DNA of 64,000 bases from Paralithodes platypus (Eukaryota > Arthropoda > Malacostraca > Decapoda > Lithodidae). Below, piece by piece: positions 39,784 to 49,985 of this stretch; the stretch's first letter is position 1; each line of letters opens with the position of its first letter. Location of the stretch: positions 44,044,744 to 44,108,743 of the forward strand of contig CM064518.1 in NCBI GenBank assembly GCA_032716605.1, given 5' to 3'. Position numbers and translations under genes: made by a program. Below the pieces are notes generated by a model that was not told where the DNA came from, searched no databases, and saw only the letters and a list, made by a program, of their open reading frames with translations.

Positions 39784-40552
39784 ATGAAATTCTGATGTAA
39801 CCAACATTTTGAAGCTTTTATAAGGTGGCTGAATTCTGATGTAACCAACATTTTGAAGCTTATAATTATAAAGTGGCTGAATTCTGATGTAACCAACATT
39901 TTGAAGCTTTTATAAGGTGGCTGAATTCTGATGTAACCAACATTTTGAAGCTTTTATAAGGTGGCTGAATTCTGATGTAACCAACATTTTGAAGCTTTTA
40001 TAAGGTGGCTGAATTCTGATGTAACCAACATTTTGAAGCTTTTATAAGGTGGCTGAATTCTGATGTAACCAACATTTTGAAGCTTATAATTATAAGGTGG
40101 CTGAATTCTGATGTAACCAACATTTTGAAGCTTATAATTACAAGGTGGCTGAATTCTGATGTAACCAACATTTTGAAGCTTATAATTATAAGGTGGCTGA
40201 ATTCTGATGTAACCAACATTTTGAAGCTTATAATTATAAGGTGGCTGAATTCTGATGTAACCAACATTTTGAAGCTTATAATTATAAGGTGGCTGAATTC
40301 TGATGTAACCAACATTTTGAAGCTTATAATTATAAGGTGGCTGAATTCTGATGTAACCAACATTTTGAAGCTTATATAAGGTGGCTGAATTCTGATGTAA
40401 CCAACATTTTGAAGCTTATAATTATAAGGTGGCTGAATTCTGATGTAACCAACATTTTGAAGCTTTTATAAGGTGGCTGAATTCTGATGTAACCAACATT
40501 TTGAAGCTTATATAAGGTGGCTGAATTCTGATGTAACCAACATTTTGAAGCT
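39784..40552 (+). repeat. 17-copy tandem array, unit 42-48 bp
   Basis: GAATTCTGATGTAACCAACA, TTTTGAAGCTT then either TTATAAGGTGGCT (short) or ATAATTATAAGGTGGCT (long). Short and long units are grouped: S/L mixture first, seven long units in the middle, then mixed. It starts directly behind the LINE tail. Uniform units without spacers rule out a CRISPR-like array. Confidence 0.97.
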
Positions 40553-40658
40553 GCCAGACAACAATTGTTCGTAAACATTGACAGAAAATAGCTTGTGTGA
40601 CATCAGCTTTAGGCCTACATTCCTCCCCTTCCTGCCTCAGCCCTCTGCCTCACTGGGT

Positions 40659-40993
40659 TTAAGGGTGAGATAGTTGCTTTTTCTCCCTCATATTTAGTCC
40701 CATTAGCTTTGATAGTTTAGACGTTCGTTCCATTAATTTGGCGATTTTAAAACCTTTCAGCCATTTTTTTTTTTTTAATATATAGACCTTTCGTGCCATT
40801 TAGGTGTTGATTTTTTCCTGACGAGCGATAGCGAGTCTGTAATTCTTGGAGGAACCGGGACATTTTGTACACGTTTATCTTAAAGGGGGATCTAGGGGGT
40901 GTTTTTATAAGGTTGGCGGAGGTCTAGAGATGACACTATAAAATAAATTAATACATAAGCAAATCGACCAAAAAATAACCACTAGCCCCTTAA
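40659..40993 (+). mobile_element. family A element, full length
   Basis: TTAAGGGTGAGATAGTTGCT to AACCACTAGCCCCTTAA, 335 bp. The GGCC hairpin is deleted (AACCGGGACATTTTG). Ends in a TTAA shared with a B element. Confidence 0.87.
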
Positions 40994-41273
40994 CACTATC
41001 TGGTCCGACCTCTTGGGGTTATTATATTTTGTTTAATCATTATTGAGGATTTTGCTTGGCTTTGCCATTTTCGAGCAATGAATTTTAGTTTGTCCCCTAG
41101 GCTAACAAAAACGTCTTTCCAGCCTTCCTTCTAACTAAAAAATTGCCTACCCAGATCCCCTTCAAGCTAAATGTGTACATTTTTCGACAGAAAAAACATA
41201 ATACTAAGCTACAGGCTCGTTATCGCTCGAATAGAAAACCAATCGACACCTGGATGGGGTAAATCCATACTCA
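40990..41273 (+). mobile_element. family B element, 3' truncated
   Basis: TTAACACTATCTGGTCCGAC, TTATTGAGGATTTTGC, TTTTCGAGCAATGAATTTTA, GCTAACAAAAACGTCTTTCC, CAGGCTCGTTATCGCTCGAA. Truncated in the segment matching the A head repeats. Confidence 0.82.
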
Positions 41274-41287
41274 GTTTAGATAGGGTT

Positions 41288-41484
41288 TATATCAATTAAA
41301 AATACACTTTAAAAAGTATAGTGAATTAATATAAACATCATAATATACTTTAAAAAGTATAGTGAATTAATATAAACATCATAATTATGAGGATGAACAC
41401 TTTACTGAAAACGTTTCGCATATGACGTCATTGGCTTGATGAAGCTATAAGCGAAACGTTGTCAATAAGGTGCTCATCCTCACA
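41288..41484 (+). mobile_element. 43-bp duplication and family P inverted hairpin
   Basis: ACTTTAAAAAGTATAGTGAA, TTAATATAAACATCATAAT occurs twice in tandem (about 41299 and 41342). Next, GAGGATGAACACTTTACTGA...TTTCGCATAT (41389-41423) and its inverse (41447-41481) form 35-base arms with a 23-base loop containing TTGATGAAGC. The right arm is the conserved P sequence GCGAAACGTTGTCAATAAGG. The left arm is a second, inverted P end. Confidence 0.7.
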
Positions 41485-41828
41485 TGGTGTCTGTCTACCT
41501 TTTTAAAGTATATTGTATATCGGTGGTGTCCCCAACTCGGTGGGGGGGGGGGGGAGGGGGGAGAGAAGAAAGTCGCTCCCCTGCCCCCTCCTCCAAATCT
41601 GTCAATCCCTCTATTTACAAATTAGGCTTCAGGGGACAACGCCATTTGTGCCGGAGTGGCCGTGTTATTATCGTTATTTGCATTACCGGAGTGGGAGAGA
41701 GTGAGGGGCCATGTGTGTCTCTCCCGGGCAACTAACGCATTCCGCAGATGTCACGATGAAGAGACCACATGGACCCCAGCCGCCGCCCGACCCCCGCCCA
41801 GACCCCCGCCCAGACCCCAGACTTCTGC
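41485..41828. other. unassigned sequence
   Basis: A G-run at about 41538-41560 and CCCGCCCAGACC repeats at 41780-41815. Open frames of 63-83 codons resemble nothing known. Confidence 0.5.
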
Positions 41829-42198
41829 TTAAGGGGGGATGGTGCTATTAATTTGCTAATTTATTTATTTATTTTATTTTTTGTTTAGTTTCTTCCCCAG
41901 ACCTCCATCAAGCTTAAAAAATATCCCCTAGACCCCCCTTCGAGATAAATTTGTACATTTGTCGATAGAAAAGTGTCCTGGCCGAAGGTCGGTTACTCGT
42001 ACAATTACAGGCTGGCTATCACTCGCCAGGAAAAAATCGATACCTAAATGGCACGAAATTTTCTAATATTGACAAAGAAATGGGGTGAAAGGTTTTAAAT
42101 TCGCCACACTAATGGGCCGAACTTCTTAAAATCTGAAAACTAATGGGGTTAAACATGAGGAAGAAGGGGGACCAGAAAAACAGTCCATCTCTCCTTAA
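41829..42198 (-). mobile_element. family A element, full length (minus)
   Basis: 370 bp, TTAAGGGGGGATGGTGC to TCCATCTCTCCTTAA. All landmarks are present: TTTCTTCCCCAGACCTCCAT, TGGCCGAAGGTCGG, CAGGCTGGCTATCACTCGCC, AATCGATACCTAAATGGCAC. Long-tail subtype. Confidence 0.9.
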
Positions 42199-42565
42199 CA
42201 CTATCTGGTGCAATGTTTGGGGGTTTATTATGATGTTTTGTTTAGATATTGTTGAGGGTTTTAATTTATTTTGAAATTTTCGAACAATGAACTTTTAGTT
42301 TAGACTTTAAAAACGTCTCTCCAGTCCCCTAAAAACTAAACAAAAACTTCCCCCAGACCTCTTTCAAGCTAAATATATAAATTTTTCGGTAGAACACTGT
42401 TCCGGCCGAAGGCCAGTTACTCCCAAATTGCAGGCTCGCTGTCTCTCGCCTAGGAAATATCGACACATTATTGGGATGAAGTGTCTTATAATCGCCAAAC
42501 TAATGAGGTGAACTAATGGAGCAAATCAGGAATGCTCCAGATAGCTGTGCATCAGATAGGGTTAA
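42195..42565 (+). mobile_element. family B element, full length (reference copy)
   Basis: 371 bp. Left end TTAACACTATCTGGTGCAAT. Right end GTGCATCAGATAGGG then TTAA, whose complement is TTAACCCTATCTGATGCAC, an inverted repeat of about 17 bases. Inside: TTGTTGAGGGTTTTAATTTA, TTTTCGAACAATGAAC, then a core shared with reverse family A (CTTTCAAGCTAAAT, TTCGGTAGAACACTG, CCGGCCGAAGGCC, CAGGCTCGCTGTCTCTCGCC). No coding. Flanked by A elements through shared TTAA on both sides; the right one is only a tip. Confidence 0.85.
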
Positions 42566-42628
42566 GGGGGTATTATCTGGTAGGTGGGGGCCATAGGGCA
42601 CGGATAAGAGGACAGTCTGGCTTCCCGA

Positions 42629-43012
42629 TTTTTTTTTTTTTTCCTATGTGGATAAGGGAAACAAAAAGCAAAACTGCCTGTGACGAGTGTCTCCCCCAGA
42701 GTTGAAAGAGTGACAGGGCCAAAATCAAGGAACGTTCGAGCCAAAATTTCTGGACACACGGAGTTTGAAGCAATTTAAGTCATAGGATGAGGGAAAGGTG
42801 GATTCAGGGAGAGAGTTCCAGAGCTCAGCTGTTGAATAGAAGAAAGATTGGGAGTATCGTTTCACTCTTGAGTTGGAGAGTTGTACAGAGTAGAGGTAGG
42901 ATTGTGTTGCAAGATGGGTACTACGTACCCTACGTAGAGGAGGCGGTATACACTGGGAAAGCTCTGAGGAACACTGATTATTGTAGTAGCGGTAGAATAG
43001 CGAGAGAGATGA
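42629..43012 (-). pseudogene. LINE RT C-terminus and 3' tail (minus)
   Basis: On the minus strand the frame gives SSLSLFYRYYNNQCSSELSQ, CIPPPLRRVRSTHLATQSYL, YSVQLSNSRVKRYSQSFF and STAELWNSLPES, a typical C-terminal domain downstream of the palm of jockey-like LINE reverse transcriptases. Next comes YDLNCFKLRVSRNFGS and a stop. The 3' UTR with GGGGGAGACACTCGTCACAG and a tail of about 14 A (T run at 42629-42642) follows. The longest C-terminal copy in the window; the catalytic part is absent. Confidence 0.87.
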
Positions 43013-43079
43013 AACATTTTTTTTTTTAATTGTGAATTCTTATGCCTGCCAACTACCTCATATATAGTGGTTCTCAAAA

Positions 43080-43626
<547 letters not shown>

Positions 43627-43628
<2 letters not shown>

Positions 43629-43868
43629 CTGATTGCGTTTGTAAATGAATAACTTTATTTTAACCCCCCCTCAGTTACTAACCAATCTGTCCCCTACTAA
43701 CTTCCTAATCCTGCCACGGACATTAGTTCCAGGGCAGTAGTTCCATTTCCAATGTTCCCTTACCCACTCTAAACCACTGTTTGGACACTTGATCCTCAGT
43801 GTTTTGGAGGACAAGCAGCCTAGAAGGGTCACTAGACCTGTTGTTGCTTGATTTCCTTTGTACTCCTT
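43627..43868 (+). repeat. dispersed repeat family K
   Basis: GACTGATTGCGTTTGTAAAT at the left as in 17870. About 65 bases between AATAACT and TTACTAACC are missing compared with that copy. Ends TTGTACTCCTTTGTAC. Confidence 0.78.
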
Positions 43869-44008
43869 TGTACTACCGAAAAATTTAAATAATAATCAAG
43901 AAGAGGGATCTAATGGATGTTTTTGTTTTTAAGTTTGATGGAGGTCTAGGGACGAAACTAAAACAATAAATAAATGAAAAAAAAAAATCGACCAAAAAGT
44001 GAACCCAA
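43868..44008 (+). mobile_element. family A right third
   Basis: CTACCGAAAAATTTAAATAA, GATGGAGGTCTAGGGACGAA, TCGACCAAAAAGTGAACCC. It begins exactly where family K ends, so K and A abut. Confidence 0.78.
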
Positions 44009-44255
44009 GCCATCTTGCCTTTGCAGGATGCATGGGGGGCTTAGTTGCCCACTCACGGCTCGAAGCAGCCCCATCTCTGATGCTGCCTCACTCCAGTGAT
44101 TCACTGTCTCATCCCCTAGACTCAGACCCTCACTTTCAGAATGCCACCTATTGAGCAGTGAACTCACTAGGCATTGCCCCCCTATAGCATATTTGTAATA
44201 TGGGAATATTCATACAGCGCTATTTACAATTACAATGAATACAAAATATTACATG
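44009..44255. other. unassigned sequence
   Basis: GC-richer than its neighbours (GATGCATGGGGGGCTTAGTT, ACTCCAGTGATTCACTGTCT). An open minus frame of about 50 codons resembles nothing known. Possibly a SINE body, but with no second copy here. Confidence 0.45.
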
Positions 44256-44257
44256 CA

Positions 44258-44473
44258 TTTAGAGAGAGAGAGAGAGAGAGAGAGAATGTGTAAACCGTCT
44301 GTATATGAGCCTCGTCCCCTTTTCCTGTGCAGCCATCCTCCTCCTCCTCCCAGGTGCCTCCTCCCATCTCCTCCTCCTCCCAGGTGCCTCCTCCCAGCCG
44401 GCGGCCCAGCTGTGCTTTGGTGGGCCCTGTTGTTGTTGTTGTTGTTGCGCCACAGCCGTTCTTCCCTTCTCTC

Positions 44474-44543
<70 letters not shown>
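44258..44543. repeat. GA and CT microsatellites with CTCCTCC repeats
   Basis: GA 44261-44285, a 31-base tandem duplication CTCCTCCTCCCAGGTGCCTC at 44337-44394, GTT run 44428-44447, and CT run 44484-44543. Confidence 0.9.
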
Positions 44544-44549
<6 letters not shown>

Positions 44550-44564
44550 TCGATACTTAATGAT

Positions 44565-44640
44565 AATGGCATTGTCCTGATGAAGCTATATGCGAAACGT
44601 TGTCAATAAAGTGCTCTTCCTCACATGGTGTTTATTTTCA
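44565..44640 (+). mobile_element. family P: Penelope-like end
   Basis: CTGATGAAGCTATATGCGAA, ACGTTGTCAATAAAGTGCTC, TTCCTCACATGGTG. The CTGATGA (44577-44583) and GAAAC (44594-44598) blocks enclose GCTATATGC. An AATAAA follows at 44605. The left inverted arm of the other copies is missing. Confidence 0.5.
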
Positions 44641-44798
44641 ATGTGAAACTACTATGTCTTTGCATCATATTAAGACCAAGTTTATATAATTAGCACCATA
44701 TTCCACTACAAAGTCTTCAAAATAACTGAGACATATTGATGGTAACTTTGCAATTTACCGTCAGTTGCAAAGAAACAGAGTATAGGCATTAGAGATAC
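44640..44798 (-). mobile_element. family O element (minus), one end only
   Basis: The complement gives TATACTCTGTTTCTTTGCAA, CTGACGGTAAATTGC, CTCAGTTATTTTGAAGACTT and AACTTGGTCTTAATATGATG, matching 20165-20392. The terminus is not expanded here. The other end is replaced by the P sequence. Confidence 0.75.
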
Positions 44799-44895
44799 AC
44801 TTAATTCGAATGGCAATTAACATTTAGGAATCTTGAATAGCAGTTATCTAAATCCAGATAATATTCGATTAGTATTCATAAAATATCAAGAAGGG

Positions 44896-44897
<2 letters not shown>

Positions 44898-44989
<92 letters not shown>

Positions 44990-45165
44990 GCTAGTTTCGC
45001 CTACAAAGATATCGCCATTCTTCAACAAAGGCCTACGTCACAAGGATCTGGTTGTCATGGTAACCAGCGACACTATATTTTGTTTTTTGAAGGTTGCATC
45101 ACAACAACATCAACGTTAAATGGACGACGGTTCGACAATATGCAGAAATTAGTGGCTTCATCTAC
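44898..45165. repeat. (CT)n run, then unassigned DNA
   Basis: About 45 CT units at 44898-44987. The next 175 bases are unassigned and contain AGATATCGCCATTCTTCAAC and an ATGGTTACC-like ATGGTAACC near 45057. Confidence 0.8.
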
Positions 45166-45520
45166 AGCACAGTCACTTAGTCATCAGTTACTTTACCCAC
45201 AGTCACTTCACCCCATAGAGGTATTAATGCCTCCATGCTTCACCCACAGTCACTTTACCCACAGTCACTTTACCCAGTTACTTCACCCAGTTACTTCACC
45301 CACAGTCATTTTACCCACAGTCACTTTACCCAGTTACTTCACCCACCGTCATTTTACCTACAGTCACTTTACCCAGTTACTTCACCCACAGTCATTTTAC
45401 CCACAGTCACTTTACCCAGTAATTTCACCCACAGTCATTTTACCCACAGTCACTTTACCCACAGTCACTATACCCACAGTCACTTTATCCACAGTCACTT
45501 TATCCAGTCATTTTATTCAA
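45166..45520 (+). repeat. CACAGTCACTTTACC minisatellite
   Basis: About 22 short units of two kinds: CACAGTCACTTTACC (15) and CAGTTACTTCACC (13), in irregular order. The His/Ser/Phe/Thr frames across it are translations of the repeat. Confidence 0.93.
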
Positions 45521-45607
45521 AGACACTAGGGCAACAGTGAGAGTGAATGCGTCACACCAATCAAGGCAAACAATTATTACCCTCCGCGCTACCGGATGAG
45601 GGGAACG

Positions 45608-45645
45608 CCAAGGTCCATAGATACAAATGTATCTATGGACCTTGG
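45608..45645. repeat. perfect 18-bp inverted repeat (2-bp loop)
   Basis: CCAAGGTCCATAGATACA, AA, TGTATCTATGGACCTTGG. 18 of 18 pairs. It would extrude as a tight cruciform or fold as an RNA hairpin. No similar sequence elsewhere in the window. Confidence 0.97.
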
Positions 45646-45735
45646 GGAAGGCCAGGATATTGTTATCACTCACGTACAGTCGCGGCCATTTATTCTGATT
45701 CAAAAGATTTCAAAGCCGTGGTTGTGGCCATAGTT

Positions 45736-46323
45736 AAACGCTTCACCCCATTCAAGAGTTGATTGTTTTCTGGGCGAGCGATAACGAGCTTGTCAGTTAA
45801 AAGAAATCGGCCTACGGCCGGGATATTTGTTTATCGAAAACTTTAAAAATTCAGCTTGAATGGGGTCTGGGTGTACATTTTTTATATTTTGAAGGAAATC
45901 TGGGAAGGAGTTTTTGTTAGCCTAGGAGACAATGTAAGATATAGGGCTCTAAAATAAAAGGGCTCTAGTAAAATTTACCAGAACGTCCCGGACTTCCCAA
46001 ACTTGACTATTTCCTTTAACGTGACGATAGTGCGTTGTTATATGTGCGATTAGTTTGCTTGGGAAACATATTAACTTGCTCATGTAGTAATGTACACCCT
46101 ATGTGGTGGATTGTGTTCTTTTATTTAATAATTTTCATTTTAGTAAGCGTTGTTTCCACATAGCGATTTTGATAATTTAATTTGACTTTATATTGTCCTT
46201 GTCCCAATTTTGGTTTGTTTAGTTTGCAAGTTTTACATTTTAAATTATAAAAACAAGCAAAATCGTCAATAACGATTAAGCAAAATATCATAACGGTACA
46301 CAAGACGTCGTAATAGATAGTGT
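45736..46323 (-). mobile_element. family B element interrupted by about 290 bp
   Basis: 45736-45958 is the shared core plus B-specific AAGGAGTTTTTGTTAGCCTA. 46248-46323 is the outer end (AAATCGTCAATAACGATTAA, GACGTCGTAATAGATAGTGT). The DNA in between (45959-46247) is AT-rich and unassigned. The B terminal TTAA is degraded (GTTGAG). Confidence 0.7.
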
Positions 46324-46439
46324 TGAGCTGAGGAGAGCAGCATTATGTAGCGAAAAGACTTGGCTGCAAAAGGACCGATTAGTATTGCCTCATGCACCGT
46401 CTCCCTATTGCCCCACCCAGGAAAAACCACGAACTTTCT

Positions 46440-46720
46440 TTAGGGAAGATTTTGTATTTATGTTATTTATTTATTTATGTTATTTCATTAGTACTTTTTC
46501 CTCCCTAAACCTCCGTGAAGCTTTAAAAAAATACCCCAAAGATCCCCCTTCAAGATAGGTTTGGATCGGAAGTTTAGTTACAAGCAGCCTCGTAAGGATC
46601 AATAGATATGATTTTGCTTGCTTGTATTCCTTTATACTCCCTTGTTTGCTTCCGCCAGAACCTCCTAAATTGCAGGCTCGCTATCGCTCGCTAGGAAAAG
46701 AATCGACACCTCAGACCAAC
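46440..46720 (-). mobile_element. family A fragments (minus) around an 80-bp insertion
   Basis: 46452-46566 has TTCCTCCCTAAACCTCCGTG and CCCCCTTCAAGATAGGTTTG. 46662-46720 has CCTAAATTGCAGGCTCGCTA, TCGCTCGCTAGGAAAAGAAT. The piece between, 46567-46661, is foreign, including a TTTACAAG-like TTGCTTGTATTCC stretch. Confidence 0.7.
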
Positions 46721-46727
46721 CACCTTC

Positions 46728-47112
46728 CGGTACTGTTTGAAGAAACTCCCCTCCCCTCCCCTCCCCTCCCCTCCCCTCCCCTCCCCTCCCATACACGGAA
46801 TATTTGAACTAGTTGAACTCATTTGACTGTTCGTTCCAGGATGAATTAAAATAGGACTTCAGAGGCTGTCAACCTTACTGGATTATTAAGCCAGCACACT
46901 ATAAGTCAATAATAGCGTCAGGACTGGAGCCTCTTTTCGAGAATTCCAGTCCCTTGTCCCAGGAATTATAACCTTATATGCAAATAGGATGAAAGGGACT
47001 GCTTATCAGATTCTTCCCAAATTCACCACAACATGCAGCCCCGAATGTCCGCCTTCCGTTACTGTTAAAAGAGCCTCCCCTCCCCTCCCCTTCCCTCCCC
47101 TCCCCTCCCTGG
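46728..47112 (+). repeat. two (CCCCT)n runs with a shared leader, family W between
   Basis: CCTTCCGGTACTGTTTGAAG then (CCCCT)9 at 46746-46790; CCTTCCGTTACTGTTAAAAG then (CCCCT)n at 47073-47110. The leader-plus-array unit is duplicated about 320 bases apart. Family W (46857-46938, plus: ACTTCAGAGGCTGTCAACCT, GCCAGCACACTATAAGTCAA) lies in between. Confidence 0.85.
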
Positions 47113-47258
47113 ACTATTTAGGTGGTTGTTGGCGGCCTTTTGATCCCCGGCAGATGTTATAAAAGGCATAGTAGTGAAAGCAGCCCCGGAGATCGCCTTG
47201 TCCTGCCTTCGACACTAAGCCCGTCTTGGGTGGGTGGGGAACTGAGTCGCCTTAGAAT

Positions 47259-47619
47259 TATTGGGAGATTGGTCCTTTTTATTTGCCCATGTATGTATCT
47301 TTTATTATTTTTCTCCCTAGACCTCCAACAAGCTTAAAAACACCAGCCCAAGACCCTCCTTCAAGATACGTGTGTAAATTTGTCGACAGAAAAATTTACC
47401 GGCCAAAGGCCGGTTTCACTTAAATTACAGGCTCGCTATCGCTCGCTAGGAAAAAATCGACACCAAAATGACACGAAAAGTCTTAATATTGACAAAGAAA
47501 TGGGGCGAAAGGTCTTAAAATCGCCAAAGTAATGGACCGAGCGTCTTATAATCTGAAAACCAATAGGGATAAACACGAAGGAGAAGGGGGGACCAGAAAA
47601 GCAGCCCATCTCCCCTTAA
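47259..47619 (-). mobile_element. family A element, near full length (minus)
   Basis: Left tip decayed (TTATTGGGAGATTGGTCC). Right tip intact, GCCCATCTCCCCTTAA. Perfect core GGCTCGCTATCGCTCGCTAG and hairpin ACCGGCCAAAGGCCGG. Confidence 0.87.
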
Positions 47620-47955
47620 AGGAGGTTATACGGAGAAGGACTTCCTCCAACCAGAAGAAGAAAGGAGGAGAGAGCTCTATTTTTCTAAAGGCTCCGAACT
47701 GGAATAAAGAGGCATCTTGTTTTAAAAGGTGCGATACGGGAGAGGAGGGAGAGGGAGCTGCTACCAAGGCCCATAGAATGAGACGTGGGGCCTTCAGGAG
47801 GTTAAATACAAGGAGGAATCACAGGTAGAGTGTATCTTATGTGAGCATGAAGTGGCAAAATGGACTGACAGATCTGGCCAACATTGATCACAATGTATCA
47901 CATATATACGTAAATGATGATTGGCTATAATAATATGGTAACATGTATATAGTTG
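47620..47955 (+). repeat. dispersed repeat family J with unassigned leader
   Basis: 47835-47955 matches J (GTGAGCATGAAGTGGCAAAA, TGGACTGACAGATCTGGCCA, ATGATTGGCTATAATA). The upstream 47620-47830 has an open frame rich in Lys/Arg continuing from the A element, with no known similarity. Confidence 0.55.
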
Positions 47956-48002
47956 TACCTGATAATATGAGATGCTGTATGACTTACAGGGAATTCTTCT
48001 GG

Positions 48003-48212
48003 AAGTAAAGTTGGTATCACATGAGAGCTTGTATAGTCAACATTCGATGACAACATTTCTGGAATAATTTGCCCTGGTATCGGAAACTAGACTGATGATA
48101 AATGAAATTAGGTAACCGAAATATTTCATATATATGGTTTTCTCATTAGCTGCCAGACCAGTGTTGAGGTTAAATGTTGAAGGAAAAACGCTTGTGTGTT
48201 ACCGGCTCTATT
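48003..48212 (-). mobile_element. family I TIR element (minus)
   Basis: GGTATCACATGAGAGCTTGT on the left, ACGCTTGTGTGTTACCGGC on the right. The inner CAACATTCGATGACAACATT, TGGTATCGGAAACTAGACTG and AGACCAGTGTTGAGGTTAAA are the complement of 63367-63577. About 210 bp, non-coding. Confidence 0.8.
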
Positions 48213-48217
48213 TTATA

Positions 48218-48436
48218 TTGACCACTTGCGAATTTCATGCTATAAAGAAGTTGGAGCCGTGAACATCGATATTAAAGAGAAATGCAATAATAATGTGGAT
48301 TTCTGATGGATAGAAAGTATGATCAATTTGGTTTTATGTATTTATATATGTATTATGACCATATTTAAGCTCATAATTCTGCTTAATGTCGATTTCTACT
48401 GCTCCAACTTCCTTATAGAACGAAACTCGCAAGTCA
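48218..48436 (+). mobile_element. family Q TIR element
   Basis: 219 bp. Left TTGACCACTTGCGAATTTCA, then TATAAAGAAGTTGGAGCCGT. Right CTCCAACTTCCTTATAGAAC, GAAACTCGCAAGT. Inverted repeats of about 40 bases enclose an AT-rich middle with ATGTATTTATATATGTATTA. The outermost right bases (GGTCAA) are changed to CAGCTG. Compare 49986-50207. Confidence 0.82.
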
Positions 48437-48505
48437 GCTGGAGGTTGGCTTCACTGTTTCTCCTGGCACTCCCTCCTCCAGTATCCTTCCTCCACTGTGA
48501 ACTGC
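48428..48505 (-). repeat. dispersed repeat family R (minus)
   Basis: CGCAAGTCAGCTGGAGG, TTGGCTTCACTGTTTCTCCT, GCACTCCCTCCTCCAGTATC, CTTCCTCCACTG. It joins the right edge of family Q. Confidence 0.7.
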
Positions 48506-48545
48506 ATATAAAGGGAGTTGCAAAACAAATAGGAGGGGGTTTTGG

Positions 48546-48893
48546 TTAAGGGGAGATTTCCACACTTGAGGGATTTTTTTCTTGATCCCTTTCCCCCTCA
48601 TATTTAGCCTCGTTGCTTTTGAGATTTTAAAACGTTCGCCCCATTAGTTTGACGATTTTAAAGACTTTCGCCCCATTTCTGCCAATTTTAAGACCTTTCG
48701 TGCTATTTAGGTGTCTCTTTTTCCTGGCGAGAGATAACGTGCCTGTAATTTAAGAGCAACCGGCCTTTGGCCGTGAAATTTTTCTACTGAAAAAATTTAC
48801 AAATTTATCTTGAAAGGGGGTCTAGGGGGTGTATTTTTAAGCTTGATAGAGGTCTAGGGAACAAACTGATAACCTCCCCTTAATATTGATTCC
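48546..48893 (+). mobile_element. family A element, full length
   Basis: TTAAGGGGAGATTTCCACAC to GATAACCTCCCCTTAA, 348 bp, short-tail subtype. Has all four head repeats. Core slightly changed (CTGGCGAGAGATAACGTGCC) and hairpin CCGGCCTTTGGCCG. Confidence 0.9.
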
Positions 48894-48989
48894 AGTCAGC
48901 TGTGTTGACTATAGAAGGTTTCCTTTATAAAGAGAATCGGACATTTTGTAAAAGATTGCATTGCCTGTAACTCTCTTTGATCCGAAGGT

Positions 48990-49033
48990 GGTTTTCTCTC
49001 TCTCTCTCACACTCACTCACTCTCACTCTCTCA

Positions 49034-49105
<72 letters not shown>

Positions 49106-49670
49106 CTTTCTTTTTTTAACCTCGTCTGTTTTAGGAGAAAGGAAGGAAGGCAGGAGGTTAAAGCTTTGAATAGAGTGGTAAGGAAGGAAGGCAGGAGGGT
49201 ACAGCCTAGAAGAGAGAGGGAAGGAAGGAAGGAAGAAAGGAGGCAGGAGAGTACAATACGGTTGAGAATGGAGTAGGAAGGAAGGAGAAAGGAAGGAAGG
49301 CAGGAGGTTACAGCCTAGAATAGAATGGGAAGTCAGGAGGGTACACTATACAGGTATGAATATAGTGGGAAGGAAAACAAACGGAAGGAAGTGATGAAGG
49401 AAGGCAGGAGGGTACAGCTTAGAATAGAGTAGGAAGGAAGGAAGGCAGAAGGGAAGGAAGGCAGGAGGGTACAGCTTAGAATAGAGTAGGAAGGAAGGAA
49501 GGCAGAAGGGAAGGAAGGCAGAAGGGAAGGAAGGCAGGAGGGTACAGCTTAGAATAGAGTAGGAAGGAAGGAAGGCAGAAGGGAAGGAAGGCAGGAGGGT
49601 ACAGCTTAGAATAGAGTGGGGAGGAAGGAAGGAAGGAAGGAAGAAGGAAAGGAAGGCAGGAGGGTACAAT
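48990..49670. repeat. (CT)n followed by GGAA-rich minisatellite
   Basis: CT run about 48993-49101. From 49138, (GGAA)n blocks alternate with GGCAGGAGGGTACAGCTTAG, AATAGAGTA in units of about 50-75 bases; the last four units (49400-49660) are almost identical. Confidence 0.92.
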
Positions 49671-49762
49671 ACATCTGAAAATAGGACACATTATCCACGC
49701 CACCACCACCACCACTTCCGGGCCTCGTGTGATCTATACCTGGCCTTGTATACCTCACCTTA

Positions 49763-49812
<50 letters not shown>

Positions 49813-49985
49813 GTTCTGTTCCTCCCCGTGATCATATACAGTACATGGAAGCATAATACTCATGATTGATATAAGAGTGTAGTTTCCTATGCAATGGTTA
49901 ATTCATCTGATTTTTTGTTTCTTTTTTTTTTTTTTGTGTATGTGATTGATTAGGCAACTGATGATAAAAAGAAACCACAATCGCA
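49671..49985. other. unassigned with (AC)n
   Basis: An AC run at about 49764-49810 and a T-run at about 49920-49935. The rest is unrecognised. Confidence 0.55.

Noticed and set aside
39784..40552. CRISPR-like array (regular repeats)
   Set aside because: The units are contiguous with no unique spacers, and the context is eukaryotic. The same applies to 19378-20188 and 39112-39303.
45080..45540. Histidine-rich metal-binding-like frames (HSHFTHSHFTQ)
   Set aside because: Translation of the CACAGTCACTTTACC minisatellite in two overlapping frames.
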